Positions 45,891 to 55,206 of a stretch of DNA of 64,000 nt are shown here, one piece after another; position 1 is the stretch's first letter, and every line of letters starts with the position of its first letter. The position numbers and the translations under genes are program-made. This DNA is from Pseudomonas sp. URMO17WK12:I11 (GTDB taxonomy: Bacteria; Pseudomonadota; Gammaproteobacteria; Pseudomonadales; Pseudomonadaceae), in NCBI RefSeq assembly GCF_007677725.1, contig NZ_VEDF01000002.1, forward strand, positions 434,001 to 498,000, read 5' to 3'. The notes under the pieces were generated by a model, which worked only from the letters and a program-made list of their open reading frames with translations, did not search any database and was not told the origin of the DNA.

Positions 45891-47381
45891 TCACGAAGCG
45901 TTGATCCAAATGGTCTTCAGCTCCGTGTACTGATCATGGGCCCAGATGGACTTGTCCCGCCCACCGAAGCCAGACTCCTTGTAACCACCAAACGGCGTAG
46001 TCACATCCCCTTCGCCGAAACAGTTAACCGTGACCACGCCCGCACGGATTTCACGCGACAGGCGCAGCGCATTGCGCAGGCTGCCGGTATAGGCCGAAGC
46101 GGCCAGGCCGTAGACGGTATCGTTGGCCAGCTCGATCGCCTCATCGATGGTCTCGAAGCTGGTCACGCTCAGCACCGGGCCAAAGATTTCCTCGACGAAC
46201 AGCTTGTTGTCGCGGCCAACGTTGTCGACGATGGTCGGTTGCACGAACACGCCTTCCTCGGTTTCGCCGCCCTGAACGATGCTGAGTTTCTGCTCGGCCG
46301 CGTATTCCAGGTACGACTTCACCTTCTCGAAGTGCGACTTGCTCACCATGGCGCCCAGACGGTTGTCCGGGTCGAGCGGATCGCCCAGCTTCCAGTCCTT
46401 CAGGTGCTTGGCGATCAGGCCCAGCAGTTCGTCCTTCACGTCCTTGTGGACGATCAGGCGCGACGAGGCCGAGCAGTTTTCGCCCATGTTCCAGAACGCA
46501 CCGGCAGTGACGTACTGGGCCACTTCGTCGAGGTCTTCGCAGTCGTTCATGACCACCGCCGGGTTCTTGCCACCTAGCTCCAGAACGATGCGCTTGAGGT
46601 TGGACTCGGCGGCGTATTTCAGGAATAGGCGACCGGTGTCGGTGGAACCGGTGAAGCTGACCATCGGGATGTCCATGTGGCGGCCGATGGCTTCGCCCAC
46701 TTCACGGCCACCGCCAGGCACCAGGTTGAACACGCCTGCAGGAATGCCAGCCTCGTGGGCCAACTCGGCCACGCGCACGGCGCTGAGGGTGGTTTCCTTG
46801 GCCGGTTTGACCACGATCGAGCAACCGGCGGCCAGCGACGGAGCGATCTTCCAAGCCAGCATCAGCAGCGGGAAGTTCCAAGGCAGCACCAGGCCGACCA
46901 CGCCGATGGCTTCGCGCACGACCATGGTTACGGCAGCGTTGCCGGTTGGGGCAGTGGCGTCGTAGATCTTGTCGATCAGCTCGGCATGCCAGCGGATGGT
47001 ATGAATAGTTTCCGGCACGTCGACGGTCTGGCATTCGCTGACCGGCTTGCCGCTGTCCAGCGCTTCAAGCACCGCCAATTCGTGGGCGTTGTCTTCCAGC
47101 AATTGGGCGAACTTCTGCAGCACATGCTTGCGGTCGTTCGGCTGCATCTTCGCCCAGGTGCCCTCTTCGAACACCCGCTTGGCAGCGGCCACGGCGACGT
47201 TGACGTCGTTGACGTCGCAGGCCGCGACTTCGGCCAGTTGCTTGCCGGTAGCCGGGTTGGTGGTCACAAACGTGCGGCCGGAAATGGCATCGCGGAACTC
47301 ACCGTCAATGAACGCCTTGGTGCGCAGTTGCAGGTCGGCAGCGATGGCCGCGTATTGTGCCTTGCTCAGCAATTCAGCCAT
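45891..47381 (-). CDS. NAD(P)-dependent aldehyde dehydrogenase (PuuC/KauB-like)
   Basis: A 496-residue aldehyde dehydrogenase with VLPWNFPLLMLAWKIAPSLAAGCSIVVKPA, FTGSTDTGR, catalytic Glu in LELGGKNP and catalytic Cys in GENCSASSR. Its closest look is to gamma-glutamylaminobutyraldehyde or aminobutyraldehyde dehydrogenases, which oxidise amine-derived aldehydes. It starts 12 bp after the DapA-like gene and is the last gene of the operon. Confidence 0.9.
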   Translation of the reverse strand: MAELLSKAQYAAIAADLQLRTKAFIDGEFRDAISGRTFVTTNPATGKQLAEVAACDVNDVNVAVAAAKRVFEEGTWAKMQPNDRKHVLQKFAQLLEDNAHELAVLEALDSGKPVSECQTVDVPETIHTIRWHAELIDKIYDATAPTGNAAVTMVVREAIGVVGLVLPWNFPLLMLAWKIAPSLAAGCSIVVKPAKETTLSAVRVAELAHEAGIPAGVFNLVPGGGREVGEAIGRHMDIPMVSFTGSTDTGRLFLKYAAESNLKRIVLELGGKNPAVVMNDCEDLDEVAQYVTAGAFWNMGENCSASSRLIVHKDVKDELLGLIAKHLKDWKLGDPLDPDNRLGAMVSKSHFEKVKSYLEYAAEQKLSIVQGGETEEGVFVQPTIVDNVGRDNKLFVEEIFGPVLSVTSFETIDEAIELANDTVYGLAASAYTGSLRNALRLSREIRAGVVTVNCFGEGDVTTPFGGYKESGFGGRDKSIWAHDQYTELKTIWINAS

Positions 47382-47393
47382 GTTCCAGTCTCC

Positions 47394-48287
47394 TTATTTG
47401 ATCTGGGCGATGGTGGCTTTCAGTTCGGTGACCACACGCTTGAGTTCCTGCTTTTCGGCCTCGTCCAGGTCGTACAGCGGCTTGCGTACGCCGCCAGTCT
47501 TCAGACCGTTCAGAGCGACACCGTTCTTGATGGCCTGTACAAACTTGCCACCTTCGAGGAAGTCCATCAGCGGCATCATGGCTGCCATGATCTTGCGGCC
47601 TTTGTCGAAGTTCTTCTCGACCACGCAGGCTTCGTACAAGGCCACGTGCTCACGTGGGATGAAGTTCGAGCCGGCGCAAACCCAGCTCTTGGCGCCCCAG
47701 GCGAAGAACTCCAGGGCCTGGTCGTCCCAGCCGCACGAAAGCTGGATGTTCGGGCGCTTGATGGCCAGGCGATGCAATTGGACCATGTCACCGGAGCTTT
47801 CCTTGATGGCGACGATGTTCTTCACATCGGCCACGGCGTCGAAAAACTCTTCACCCATGCTCACGCTCATGCGGCCTGGGTAGTTGTAAAGCATGATTGG
47901 CAGGCCGGCGGCAGCGTCGACTGCTTTGACGTGCAGGGCGATTTCCTGCTGGGTCGGCAACGCGTACGGCGGGGTACCGACCAGCAGCGCATCGGCCTTG
48001 ATTTCCTTGGCGTGCTGGGCGAAAGCCACAGCGTCTTCGGTGCGAATGCCACCGGTACCAACGATCAGCGGCAAGCGACCATTGAGCACGTCCTTAGCCT
48101 GGGCAGCCAGTTCGATGCGTTCTTGAGTGGTGTGGGCATAGTATTCACCGGTCGAGCCGCCGATGATCACGCCGTGAACTTTCGAGTCGACCAAGTACTC
48201 GAGCACCTCGGCGAAGGCCGCTTTGTCGATCGAGCCGTCCGCTGCCAGTGGAGTGATTGCCGGGGTGTAGATGCCTTCAAATTTCAC
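47394..48287 (-). CDS. Dihydrodipicolinate synthase/N-acetylneuraminate lyase family protein
   Basis: A 297-residue class I aldolase barrel. Schiff-base Lys162 lies in IKESSGD, Tyr134 in LYNYPGR, and the GGSTGE substrate loop is at 43-48. The family includes aldolases, dehydratases and deaminases acting on 2-keto acids. In this operon it may cleave or dehydrate a product of the FAD oxidase to feed the aldehyde dehydrogenase. It is not the housekeeping dapA by context. Confidence 0.87.
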   Translation of the reverse strand: MKFEGIYTPAITPLAADGSIDKAAFAEVLEYLVDSKVHGVIIGGSTGEYYAHTTQERIELAAQAKDVLNGRLPLIVGTGGIRTEDAVAFAQHAKEIKADALLVGTPPYALPTQQEIALHVKAVDAAAGLPIMLYNYPGRMSVSMGEEFFDAVADVKNIVAIKESSGDMVQLHRLAIKRPNIQLSCGWDDQALEFFAWGAKSWVCAGSNFIPREHVALYEACVVEKNFDKGRKIMAAMMPLMDFLEGGKFVQAIKNGVALNGLKTGGVRKPLYDLDEAEKQELKRVVTELKATIAQIK

Positions 48288-48358
48288 GGTAGATTCTCCA
48301 AGGATACATTTGGTAGTGAAAGCCGCGACGCAACGCGCCGCGACGGCTGTGTTTCAGG

Positions 48359-49687
48359 TCAGGCGAGCGAGGCGGCCTGTTGCAGATTCATTGATCGGGT
48401 TTCGGGTGCCAGCGCGAAGGAGAACGCCAGGCCGACGAAAGTCACTGCGGCCGCGGCGTACATGGTTGCGCCGATTCCGTAGGTATCGAGGGCAATCGGG
48501 ACCAACCAGGTTCCGACCGCAGCGCCGATCCGCGACATAGAGGTGCCCACACCCACCGCACCAGCGCGAATTTCGGTAGGGAAGAGTTCGTTGGGGTAAA
48601 CAAGCTGCAGCACTTGGGCACCGCCAATAAACAGTGCATAGGCGCCGAACAAGGCCAAAATCAGCATTTCCGAACCGCTACTGAATGCGCCCAGGCCCAG
48701 CAACGCCAGCCCCGACCACAAGAAGCTATGCAGCAGCGTGGTACGCCGGCCAAGCCCGTTGATAAGGCGTGTAGCAATGATGCAGCCGACTACGAATAGA
48801 CAGGTGATGGCGACAGAGCCGATCGACGCCCATTCACCTTTGAGGTTGAGCGCGCCCAGAACCTTCGGGGCGAAGGCATAGACGGCAAACACCGGAATAA
48901 CCGAGCAGGTCCAGAACATGGTGACGAACAACATGCGTTTGCCATAGCCGGAGTGCAGCAGGCTGAGGAACGACAGTTTTCGCGTTTTAGGCTCTTCTGG
49001 CAGATTGCGCAGAGAGAAATCATTGCCATATACACGCTTGATAATCTGCTCGGCCTCGGCGCTGCGGCCTTTGCTGATAAGCCAGCGTGGCGACTCAGGC
49101 GTACCAAGGCGCAACATGAACAACACGCTACCGACTACTGCTGCACTGGCCAGGACCATGCGCCAGGCATCATCGCCACCGTGATGAAGAATCGCTTCCC
49201 CAACCATGTAGGCCACAGCTGCGCCTGCGAACCACAGCACAGTAAGGGTGGCCAGGCGAGGCCCCCGATTCTTCTTGGGCAGGAACTCGACCAGCAGCGA
49301 AGTGGCCACCGGATATTCAATGCCGACCGCGATGCCAATGGCAAAACGCAGCAAGAACAGCGCAAGCGCTGACTCCACCCAGAACTGCGCGACTGAGGAC
49401 AGAACGAACAGAGTCGGGCCGACGAAGAAAACGCGTTTGCGACCAAAGCGATCAGTCAACCAGCCGCCGAAGAAGCCACCGAAAAAAATGCCGATCAGCG
49501 CCGAGGCCGCGATCATGCCCTGCCAGAAGCTGGACAGGCCAAGCCCGGCGGACATCTGCGCCATGGCCACGCCAACGATGCTAAGCACATAGCCGTCAAC
49601 AAATGATCCGCCGCCAGAGCGCACCGTCAGAAACTGATGAAAACGATTAATAGGTACGTCTTCGATTGATACATTGGAATTTGTCAT
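48359..49687 (-). CDS. MFS transporter (sugar-porter/aromatic-acid type)
   Basis: A 442-residue, 12-segment MFS protein (GGGSFVDGYVLSIVGVAMAQMSAGLGLSSFWQGMI, GGWLTDRFGRKRVF, PESPRWLISKGR). The PESPRW motif and DRFGRK loop place it with NiaP/AAHS-like importers. It probably brings in the substrate or an intermediate of the surrounding catabolic genes. AGGAG precedes ATG 49687. A 71-bp gap with an imperfect GC-rich hairpin separates it from the DapA-like gene. Confidence 0.87.
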   Translation of the reverse strand: MTNSNVSIEDVPINRFHQFLTVRSGGGSFVDGYVLSIVGVAMAQMSAGLGLSSFWQGMIAASALIGIFFGGFFGGWLTDRFGRKRVFFVGPTLFVLSSVAQFWVESALALFLLRFAIGIAVGIEYPVATSLLVEFLPKKNRGPRLATLTVLWFAGAAVAYMVGEAILHHGGDDAWRMVLASAAVVGSVLFMLRLGTPESPRWLISKGRSAEAEQIIKRVYGNDFSLRNLPEEPKTRKLSFLSLLHSGYGKRMLFVTMFWTCSVIPVFAVYAFAPKVLGALNLKGEWASIGSVAITCLFVVGCIIATRLINGLGRRTTLLHSFLWSGLALLGLGAFSSGSEMLILALFGAYALFIGGAQVLQLVYPNELFPTEIRAGAVGVGTSMSRIGAAVGTWLVPIALDTYGIGATMYAAAAVTFVGLAFSFALAPETRSMNLQQAASLA

Positions 49688-49771
49688 TGTTTTCTCCTGC
49701 CACGACCAAAGTGCAGCCTGTTCAAGGGCGAACGGATCCGCGAAGCTGAAAAACCTATTCAACTCCGTCTC

Positions 49772-49789
49772 GTCGAAGTGCGCTTCGAC
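49772..49789. promoter_or_regulatory. Inverted repeat between the FAD oxidase and MFS genes
   Basis: GTCGAAG TGCG CTTCGAC, perfect 7-bp arms, in the 185-bp gap. It may be an RNA hairpin dividing the operon or an operator. Confidence 0.45.
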
Positions 49790-49872
49790 CCTAAACAGCA
49801 CGCAATAGAAACCGCAGGCCGGGCAAATTACTGCCCAGCAAATATCAATAAGTTATAGCGTCTTAAATTAAC

Positions 49873-51192
49873 TCAGCTTTCTTTTCCGGCGCGGTACTGT
49901 CCCCATTTCAGATTCAGGTTCAAACCCAGCGACACCAAGGGCGCCGGGGGGTTCGCGCACGGTCCTGGTGCCTGGCGAACAAAATCGATCAGTTCATTCT
50001 TCTCACCGGCTAGCCAGTCAGCCAAAAGTTTGCCGGTCGCGGTGCCACGAGTAACACCCAAGCCATTGCAGCAAAGGGCACCGTAAACATTAGGCGCTAA
50101 TTCTCCAAAATACCCCATGTGGTTTCGCGACATTGCCAGTGCACCGCCCCAGGTATATTCGAAGGGCATGTCTGGCAGCATCGGGAATCGACGTTCGAAG
50201 GCGTCACGATGACGAACCACGAAGCGTTCGAGGTATTTCCGATTGGCACGGCCGTCAGGGTTGAAACTGAAACTGTTACGGATCAACAAACGGCTGTCTG
50301 GCGTGCGACGCACAGTGGTGCCGAATGGATCAGCGGGAATGACGCCCCAGTATGGCTTGCCGCCTAGCCTCGCCTGCTCCTCTTCGTCCATCGGACGGGT
50401 CAGGCTGGCATAAGTGAACACCGGCAACATGCGGCCTTTGAGGAAGCCGAAACTCATACCGAAAGCGTTGGTAGTGAGCACCAGCTTGTCAGCCGTGATC
50501 GAGCCATTGGCATGCTTGAGCACGGTCTTTGCGCCGTATCCAATATCGGTGATCGGCGTCTGCTCATACAGCGTGACATTCGGCGGCAGATTATCTGCCA
50601 ACCCTTTCACCAACGCCGAGGGCTGAATAAGAGAAGTACCCGGAGTGAACAGGGCCTTGCGGTAGAAGTGGGTGCCGATATGCTCTGGAAGCTGATCGGC
50701 GTCAATCATCTCGTAAGGCTGATCGAGCTTGTCCAAACCGCGCCGGTAGGCATCCAGGACGGCAATGCCACGTGGCTCTACGGCAGCTTGGTACTTGCCG
50801 CAATGCTTCATCTGGCAATCGATCTGATAACGTTCAACCAGTTCCTTGAGGAATGACTGTCCGCTGAGATTGAGCTTCAGCGTGGTTCTGGCGATGGCGA
50901 TGTCACCAATGTAATCGTCGGCGCCGATGTCATGAGGCAGGTCGATGGCAAAACCAGCATTGCGTCCCGACGAACCGAACCCCACTTCCTGAGCTTCGAT
51001 GAGCACGACCTGGTCATCCGGAAAATTCAACGCCAGCTGGCGTGCAGCGGCTAACCCGGTAAAGCCAGCGCCGACCACAACCCAACGTGCGGCGGTGTGC
51101 CCGTGGTGCGGAGCTTTGATCTGCCGTCCTTTGCTCAGGTGGTACCAACCACACGTGGTGTCGTCGGCGGGCAACGAGGTGATCTTTGTCAT
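49873..51192 (-). CDS. FAD-dependent amine/amino-acid oxidoreductase (DAO/PuuB-like)
   Basis: A 439-residue flavoprotein. The dinucleotide motif VVVGAGFTGLAAARQ covers residues 38-52, and GFGSSGRNAGF is the signature of PuuB/DadA-type oxidases. A C-terminal GALCCNGLGVTRGTATGKLLADWLAG closes the FAD site. It should oxidise a C-N bond of an amine or amino acid, giving an imine or aldehyde for the downstream genes. It lies between its likely regulator and the MFS gene. Confidence 0.88.
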   Translation of the reverse strand: MTKITSLPADDTTCGWYHLSKGRQIKAPHHGHTAARWVVVGAGFTGLAAARQLALNFPDDQVVLIEAQEVGFGSSGRNAGFAIDLPHDIGADDYIGDIAIARTTLKLNLSGQSFLKELVERYQIDCQMKHCGKYQAAVEPRGIAVLDAYRRGLDKLDQPYEMIDADQLPEHIGTHFYRKALFTPGTSLIQPSALVKGLADNLPPNVTLYEQTPITDIGYGAKTVLKHANGSITADKLVLTTNAFGMSFGFLKGRMLPVFTYASLTRPMDEEEQARLGGKPYWGVIPADPFGTTVRRTPDSRLLIRNSFSFNPDGRANRKYLERFVVRHRDAFERRFPMLPDMPFEYTWGGALAMSRNHMGYFGELAPNVYGALCCNGLGVTRGTATGKLLADWLAGEKNELIDFVRQAPGPCANPPAPLVSLGLNLNLKWGQYRAGKES

Positions 51193-51238
51193 TTCAGGAA
51201 CCAGATATTGTTGTTAGCGTCTGTTCCTCATCACGCCT

Positions 51239-51270
51239 CGCCAAACCCGGCATCCTGCCGGGTGTTGGCG
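51239..51270 (-). terminator. Long stem-loop after the first GntR gene
   Basis: CGCCAA-ACCCGGCA pairs with TGCCGGGT-G-TTGGCG around a 3-nt loop, a 14-bp stem with one bulge, 17 bp past the GntR stop. There is no T-run on the minus strand, so partial read-through into the oxidase gene is likely. Confidence 0.65.
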
Positions 51271-51286
51271 CGCGGTGAGCATTACT

Positions 51287-52030
51287 TCATAAGGCCAGGG
51301 CCACTTCCATCCCTTGGGGCGCCGCGTATTCGGCCATGCGGCGACGGGACAACTCGAAGTGCTCACGCACAAGCTGTCCGGCAGTTTCAGGATCTCGACG
51401 CTCGATGGCCTCGATCATTTGATCGTGCTGCTGGCAGGCGAGCTCTAGGTCGCGCTGCATATCATCAGTGGTCGGATGTCGATAGAAGATCTTGCCCAGC
51501 CTTGTGTGGTCGATCAGAAGGCGCCGCAGGCTGGGCAACAAGTAGTCGTTATGCGCCATCCGGCCGATCTCCAGATGGAAGGCATCGTTGTAGAGCACAC
51601 GGTTTTCTACATCACGCTGTTCAATGGCCTGACGGAACATCGCCTGAATGGCCTTGAGGCCCTCGATCTCACGCGTAGTTGCATGTGTAGCCGCCAACTG
51701 AGTGGTCGCTATGTAGATCAACGGCGCAGCCAAGAAAAAGCTATGCAAAGAATCGTGGTTCATCGCAGCCACGCGAGGTGCTCGATTAGCCTCCAATTCT
51801 ATGTAGCCCTCAGCAGCGATCTGTCTCAGCAGCTCGCGAACCGGCGGGCGGGACAGGCCGAACTCCTCACACAAGGCCAGCTCATCGACCACCGCGCCAG
51901 GTGCCAGCTCCATGCTCAGGATGCGCCGACGCAAGGCATCAGCAAGGACGCCCTTGCGGTCCAGCGGCGCCTCACCGATCAGTGGATGAGCCTCAGCGGT
52001 TGCTTTCATGGCGGCTTTCTTGGTTGTCAT
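51287..52030 (-). CDS. GntR-family regulator with FCD domain (catabolic-operon side)
   Basis: A 247-residue regulator with an N-terminal winged helix (LADALRRRILSMELAPGAVVDELALCEEFGLSRPPVRELLRQIAAEGYIEL) and an all-helical FCD effector domain with metal-binding His residues (FHLEIGR, QHDQMIE, REHFELSRRRM). It leads the FAD-MFS-DapA-ALDH operon. It is clearly a paralogue of the divergent regulator at 52349: both share VAxMNHxxLxxFFLxAP after the HTH. The ribosome site of ATG 52030 is weak, and an operator-like repeat abuts the start. Confidence 0.9.
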   Translation of the reverse strand: MTTKKAAMKATAEAHPLIGEAPLDRKGVLADALRRRILSMELAPGAVVDELALCEEFGLSRPPVRELLRQIAAEGYIELEANRAPRVAAMNHDSLHSFFLAAPLIYIATTQLAATHATTREIEGLKAIQAMFRQAIEQRDVENRVLYNDAFHLEIGRMAHNDYLLPSLRRLLIDHTRLGKIFYRHPTTDDMQRDLELACQQHDQMIEAIERRDPETAGQLVREHFELSRRRMAEYAAPQGMEVALAL

Positions 52031-52348
52031 ATTGTTATGTCTACAATTTGTATAATGAATATAGGGTTCGTTAGACAATGTGTCTACTGGTTTTTCGACC
52101 ATCGGTACAGCGTGATCACGATGGCTCGAAGCTCACATTTCTGTCCGCGACAATATCATGCCAACCCACGACCATAGCGGCGCCCAGCGCAGCCGCCGCA
52201 AAGGCTGATGGCCACTGGGCTCGCGGTATTCTTTCGAAATTATCTTGGTATACACAAAGAATACAATCGCGTTGACGGGGCTCGGAACCCATGCCAGTCT
52301 GAATCAAACAGTGATCGCTCCGGGTTTTGGTGAACGGTGGAGGGTTCC
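52031..52348. promoter_or_regulatory. 318-bp divergent spacer between two paralogous GntR genes, with repeated GT-N2-AC sites
   Basis: Three GT-N2-AC cores typical of FCD/GntR operators occur. GTCTAC at 52039-52044 lies in ATTGTTATGTCTACAAT, GTCTAC at 52082-52087 in TAGACAATGTGTCTA (52072-52086), and GTATAC at 52248-52253 in TTGGTATACACAA. The last is framed by a perfect 9-bp inverted repeat, GTATTCTTT (52226-52234) with AAAGAATAC (52256-52264). Both promoters must lie here. Confidence 0.65.
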
Positions 52349-53041
52349 ATGAGAGGCGGCAAAAATGAGCTGTACGAGGATCTGAAAGGCCAGATTCTGA
52401 CCATGGAGCTCAGCCCCGACCAATTGCTGGACGAGTTGGGGCTAAGCGAACGATACGGGCTATCGCGTACCCCTGTCCGAGAGGTATTTCGCCGCCTGGC
52501 GGGTGAAGGCTATCTGGACATACAGGAACATCGTGGCGCCCGAGTGGCACCGATGAACCACAACACCTTGCGTAACTTTTTCCTGGTGGCGCCCATGGTG
52601 TATGCCGCTATCGGCCGACTTGCTGTTCAAAACTACAAGCCCGCTCAACTGCGCGACCTGCATGCCACCCAGGAGCGCTTTCGCACGGCGAGCCAAATTC
52701 GCGACCCTCGGGCGATGGTCGTCGAGAACAACCGCTTCCACGAGATCATGGGCGAGATGTCTGGCAACCCTTATCTCGAACCCAGTCTTGGTCGCCTGTT
52801 AATCGACCACGCACGTATCGGCCACACCTTCTTCCGCCCACGCAATAGCGACATGGAGCGCCACCTGTGCTTGGCCGTCGAGCACCACGACAGCTTCATT
52901 GAAGCTTTCAGCCGGCATGACGAAGGTGCCGTAGTCGATTTGGTGTTCGAACACTGGGAGCTTTCGCGCTGCAACATGCAGATGTTTATCGCCCCGCAAA
53001 GCCTGGTTGAAGACGTTGCACGCGATATCAACAGCGGCTGA
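52349..53041 (+). CDS. GntR-family regulator with FCD domain (transport-operon side)
   Basis: A 230-residue paralogue of the regulator at 51287. The HTH is LYEDLKGQILTMELSPDQLLDELGLSERYGLSRTPVREVFRRLAGEGYLDI, followed by an FCD domain with NNRFHEIMGEM, VEHHDSFIEAF and EHWELSRCNM. It leads the betaine-type ABC transporter operon. The ATG has GGAGGG upstream. The pair may cross-regulate through the shared spacer. Confidence 0.9.
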   Translation: MRGGKNELYEDLKGQILTMELSPDQLLDELGLSERYGLSRTPVREVFRRLAGEGYLDIQEHRGARVAPMNHNTLRNFFLVAPMVYAAIGRLAVQNYKPAQLRDLHATQERFRTASQIRDPRAMVVENNRFHEIMGEMSGNPYLEPSLGRLLIDHARIGHTFFRPRNSDMERHLCLAVEHHDSFIEAFSRHDEGAVVDLVFEHWELSRCNMQMFIAPQSLVEDVARDINSG

Positions 53042-53167
53042 CACGCGCTCGTAGGACCGTTTTGCAGTACCCGCCATGGACGGACGATGACCGACCAGGG
53101 ATGCACGCAGGTGAATTTCAACAAAAACAGGGCTTAACGCCCAGCCACCACAATGCAGGAGTTCAAC

Positions 53168-54019
53168 ATGAATCGTATCCGCAAGGCACTGTGTGCAATC
53201 GCAATGATTGGTCTAGGGCTGTGTCAGGCCCATGCCGACGAAAAGGTCATCAACATGGGCACCCTTTCCTGGGAAGACCTCACGCCCATCACCGGGATCA
53301 CCAAGAAAGTCCTGGAGGACGCCGGCTATACCGTCAAGGTGACTTCGTTCTCGGAGTGGGGCATCGCGTATGCGGCCCTGAGCAAAGGTGACTTGCAGAT
53401 CCTCGCCTCGCAGATCGACTACGTGGCCCAGGATTTCTGGAACCGTAACAAGAGCCGCCTGGAAAAGATCTCGCCGGTTTCTCACGGACTGTACCAGGCG
53501 ATCGCGGTGCCAAAGTACGTGCCAATCGACTCGATTGAGCAGCTCAACGAAAACGCTGACAAGTTCGGCAATAAGATCGTCGGGATTGAACCCGGGTCGG
53601 GCTTGATGAGTGATGCCGCCAAAGCGGTCAAGGCTTATGACCTGAAACTCAACCTGCTCGAAGGCAGCACCGCAGCCATGACGGCGGCGCTGAAATCCGC
53701 AGTCGACCGCAAGGAATGGGTGGCCGTGACACTGTGGGAGCCGACCTGGATGGCCCTCAAATACGACACCAAGTTCCTGAAGGATCCGAAAGGCGTGTTC
53801 GCTCCAGCGCAAGGCTACTACTGGATTGGTCAGAAAGGCTTCTCAGCGGAGAACCCCCAGGCCCGCGAGGTCATCGCCAGCGTTTATGTACCCCTGGCGG
53901 ACATAAGTACGATCAACAGCGCAGTGAACGATGGCAAGACAATGGACCAAGCCGTGAAGGAATGGACCGACAGTCATGCTGATCTGCTCAAGCGCTGGGA
54001 AAACATCAAAAAATACTGA
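53168..54019 (+). CDS. Glycine betaine-type ABC transporter substrate-binding protein
   Basis: A 283-residue OpuAC/ProX-family protein with a signal peptide cut near residue 23 (LCQAHA). The mature domain has MGTLSWEDLTPITGITKKVLEDAGY and TLWEPTWMALKYD, where aromatic residues usually cage a trimethylammonium head. It captures a quaternary amine in the periplasm. AGGAG precedes ATG 53168, and an A-rich AACAAAAA motif lies at 53120-53127. Confidence 0.9.
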   Translation: MNRIRKALCAIAMIGLGLCQAHADEKVINMGTLSWEDLTPITGITKKVLEDAGYTVKVTSFSEWGIAYAALSKGDLQILASQIDYVAQDFWNRNKSRLEKISPVSHGLYQAIAVPKYVPIDSIEQLNENADKFGNKIVGIEPGSGLMSDAAKAVKAYDLKLNLLEGSTAAMTAALKSAVDRKEWVAVTLWEPTWMALKYDTKFLKDPKGVFAPAQGYYWIGQKGFSAENPQAREVIASVYVPLADISTINSAVNDGKTMDQAVKEWTDSHADLLKRWENIKKY

Positions 54020-54064
54020 CAGCAGCGTTTCACCTTGCCACTGCCGAACTTGAAACAAGAACAC

Positions 54065-54081
54065 ACCAGAAAAACTCTGGT
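54065..54081 (+). promoter_or_regulatory. Intercistronic hairpin between binding protein and ATPase genes
   Basis: ACCAGA, loop AAAAC, TCTGGT, 13 bp before the ATPase ATG. A small stem-loop here could keep binding-protein message more abundant than that of the membrane parts, as in other ABC operons. Confidence 0.45.
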
Positions 54082-54093
54082 TCGGGTGCACAC

Positions 54094-55206
54094 ATGAATA
54101 CCAAGAATGTTGTTGAAACACTGGTCGATTGCCGCGGTGTCTGGAAGATCTTCGGCGACCGCGCGCCGGCCGCCATGCAGGCCTACCGTGAGCGCGGCCT
54201 GACAAAAACCCAGATTCTCCAGGATTATGGCTGCGTTGTAGGCGTATCCAACGTCAATCTGCAGGTACGCCGCGGCGAAATCTTCTGCATCATGGGTCTC
54301 TCTGGCAGTGGCAAATCCACGCTTATCCGGCTTCTCAATCGCCTGATCGTTCCTACCAGCGGCGAAATCCTGGTCAAGGGCCGCGACATCGCCCAACTGG
54401 ACGCTGCCGCACTGAGGGAAGTACGTGCCAAGCATATCGGCATGGTGTTCCAGAGTGTCGCCTTGCTGCCACATCGCACTGTATTGGAAAACGCAGCCTT
54501 CGGGCTGGAAGTGCAAGGCCTGTCCAAGACCAAACGTCATGAGGTGGCCGGGCGCGCCCTGGCCAAGGTTGGTCTGAGTGATTGGGCCAACCGCTTTCCC
54601 GCCGAACTCTCGGGCGGCATGCAACAGCGTGTCGGTCTTGCCCGGGCAATCGCCTCCGACCCGGAGGTGATCCTGATGGACGAGCCCTTCAGCGCCCTGG
54701 ACCCTCTGATCCGCCGGCAGCTGCAGGACGAGTTCAGGGAACTGACCAAATCGTTGGGCAAATCCGCCGTGTTCATTACCCACGACCTGGAAGAGGCCAT
54801 TCGCATCGGTGACCGTATCGCCATCATGAAAGATGGGGTGATCATCCAGGAGGGCACCGCCGAAGACATCGTGCTAAACCCGGCCGACGATTATGTAGCC
54901 GAGTTCGTCGCAGGGATCTCGCGCCTGCACTTGGTCAAAGCCCACTCCATCATGCAGCCGCTTGCCGAATACAGTGCCCGCCACCCGCACGAAAACCCCG
55001 AGCTCTTGCAATGCGCGGCCCCCGAAAGTGACCTGGATTCCCTTATCAACCTGTTGATTCGCTCAGGCCACGACGCTGTGGGCGTGCGCGACAACGGAAC
55101 AGTGCTGGGAGTGATAAGCCAGCGTGACCTGCTGCGCGCTGTCCAAGGGGTCCGGGACGACGAATCCCATGCTCAGGCACGTACGTCTGTGGAGGGTCTC
55201 GTATGA
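54094..55206 (+). CDS. Glycine betaine/proline-type ABC transporter ATPase (ProV/OpuAA-like)
   Basis: A 370-residue ATPase with Walker A GLSGSGKST (68-76), signature LSGGMQQRVGLARA, Walker B VILMDEPFSALD and switch THDLEEA. The N-terminal extension typical of ProV and a C-terminal CBS-type region (about 270-370, ending GVISQRDLLRAVQ) are present. It drives import through the two permeases that follow. Its stop overlaps the first permease start by 4 bp. Confidence 0.92.
   Translation: MNTKNVVETLVDCRGVWKIFGDRAPAAMQAYRERGLTKTQILQDYGCVVGVSNVNLQVRRGEIFCIMGLSGSGKSTLIRLLNRLIVPTSGEILVKGRDIAQLDAAALREVRAKHIGMVFQSVALLPHRTVLENAAFGLEVQGLSKTKRHEVAGRALAKVGLSDWANRFPAELSGGMQQRVGLARAIASDPEVILMDEPFSALDPLIRRQLQDEFRELTKSLGKSAVFITHDLEEAIRIGDRIAIMKDGVIIQEGTAEDIVLNPADDYVAEFVAGISRLHLVKAHSIMQPLAEYSARHPHENPELLQCAAPESDLDSLINLLIRSGHDAVGVRDNGTVLGVISQRDLLRAVQGVRDDESHAQARTSVEGLV

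Noticed and set aside
45891..51192. Hydroxyproline breakdown operon (DadA-like oxidase, DapA-like deaminase, semialdehyde dehydrogenase)
   Set aside because: The gene types fit loosely, but there is no epimerase, the dehydrogenase looks PuuC/KauB-like, and the paired transporter is of the betaine type.
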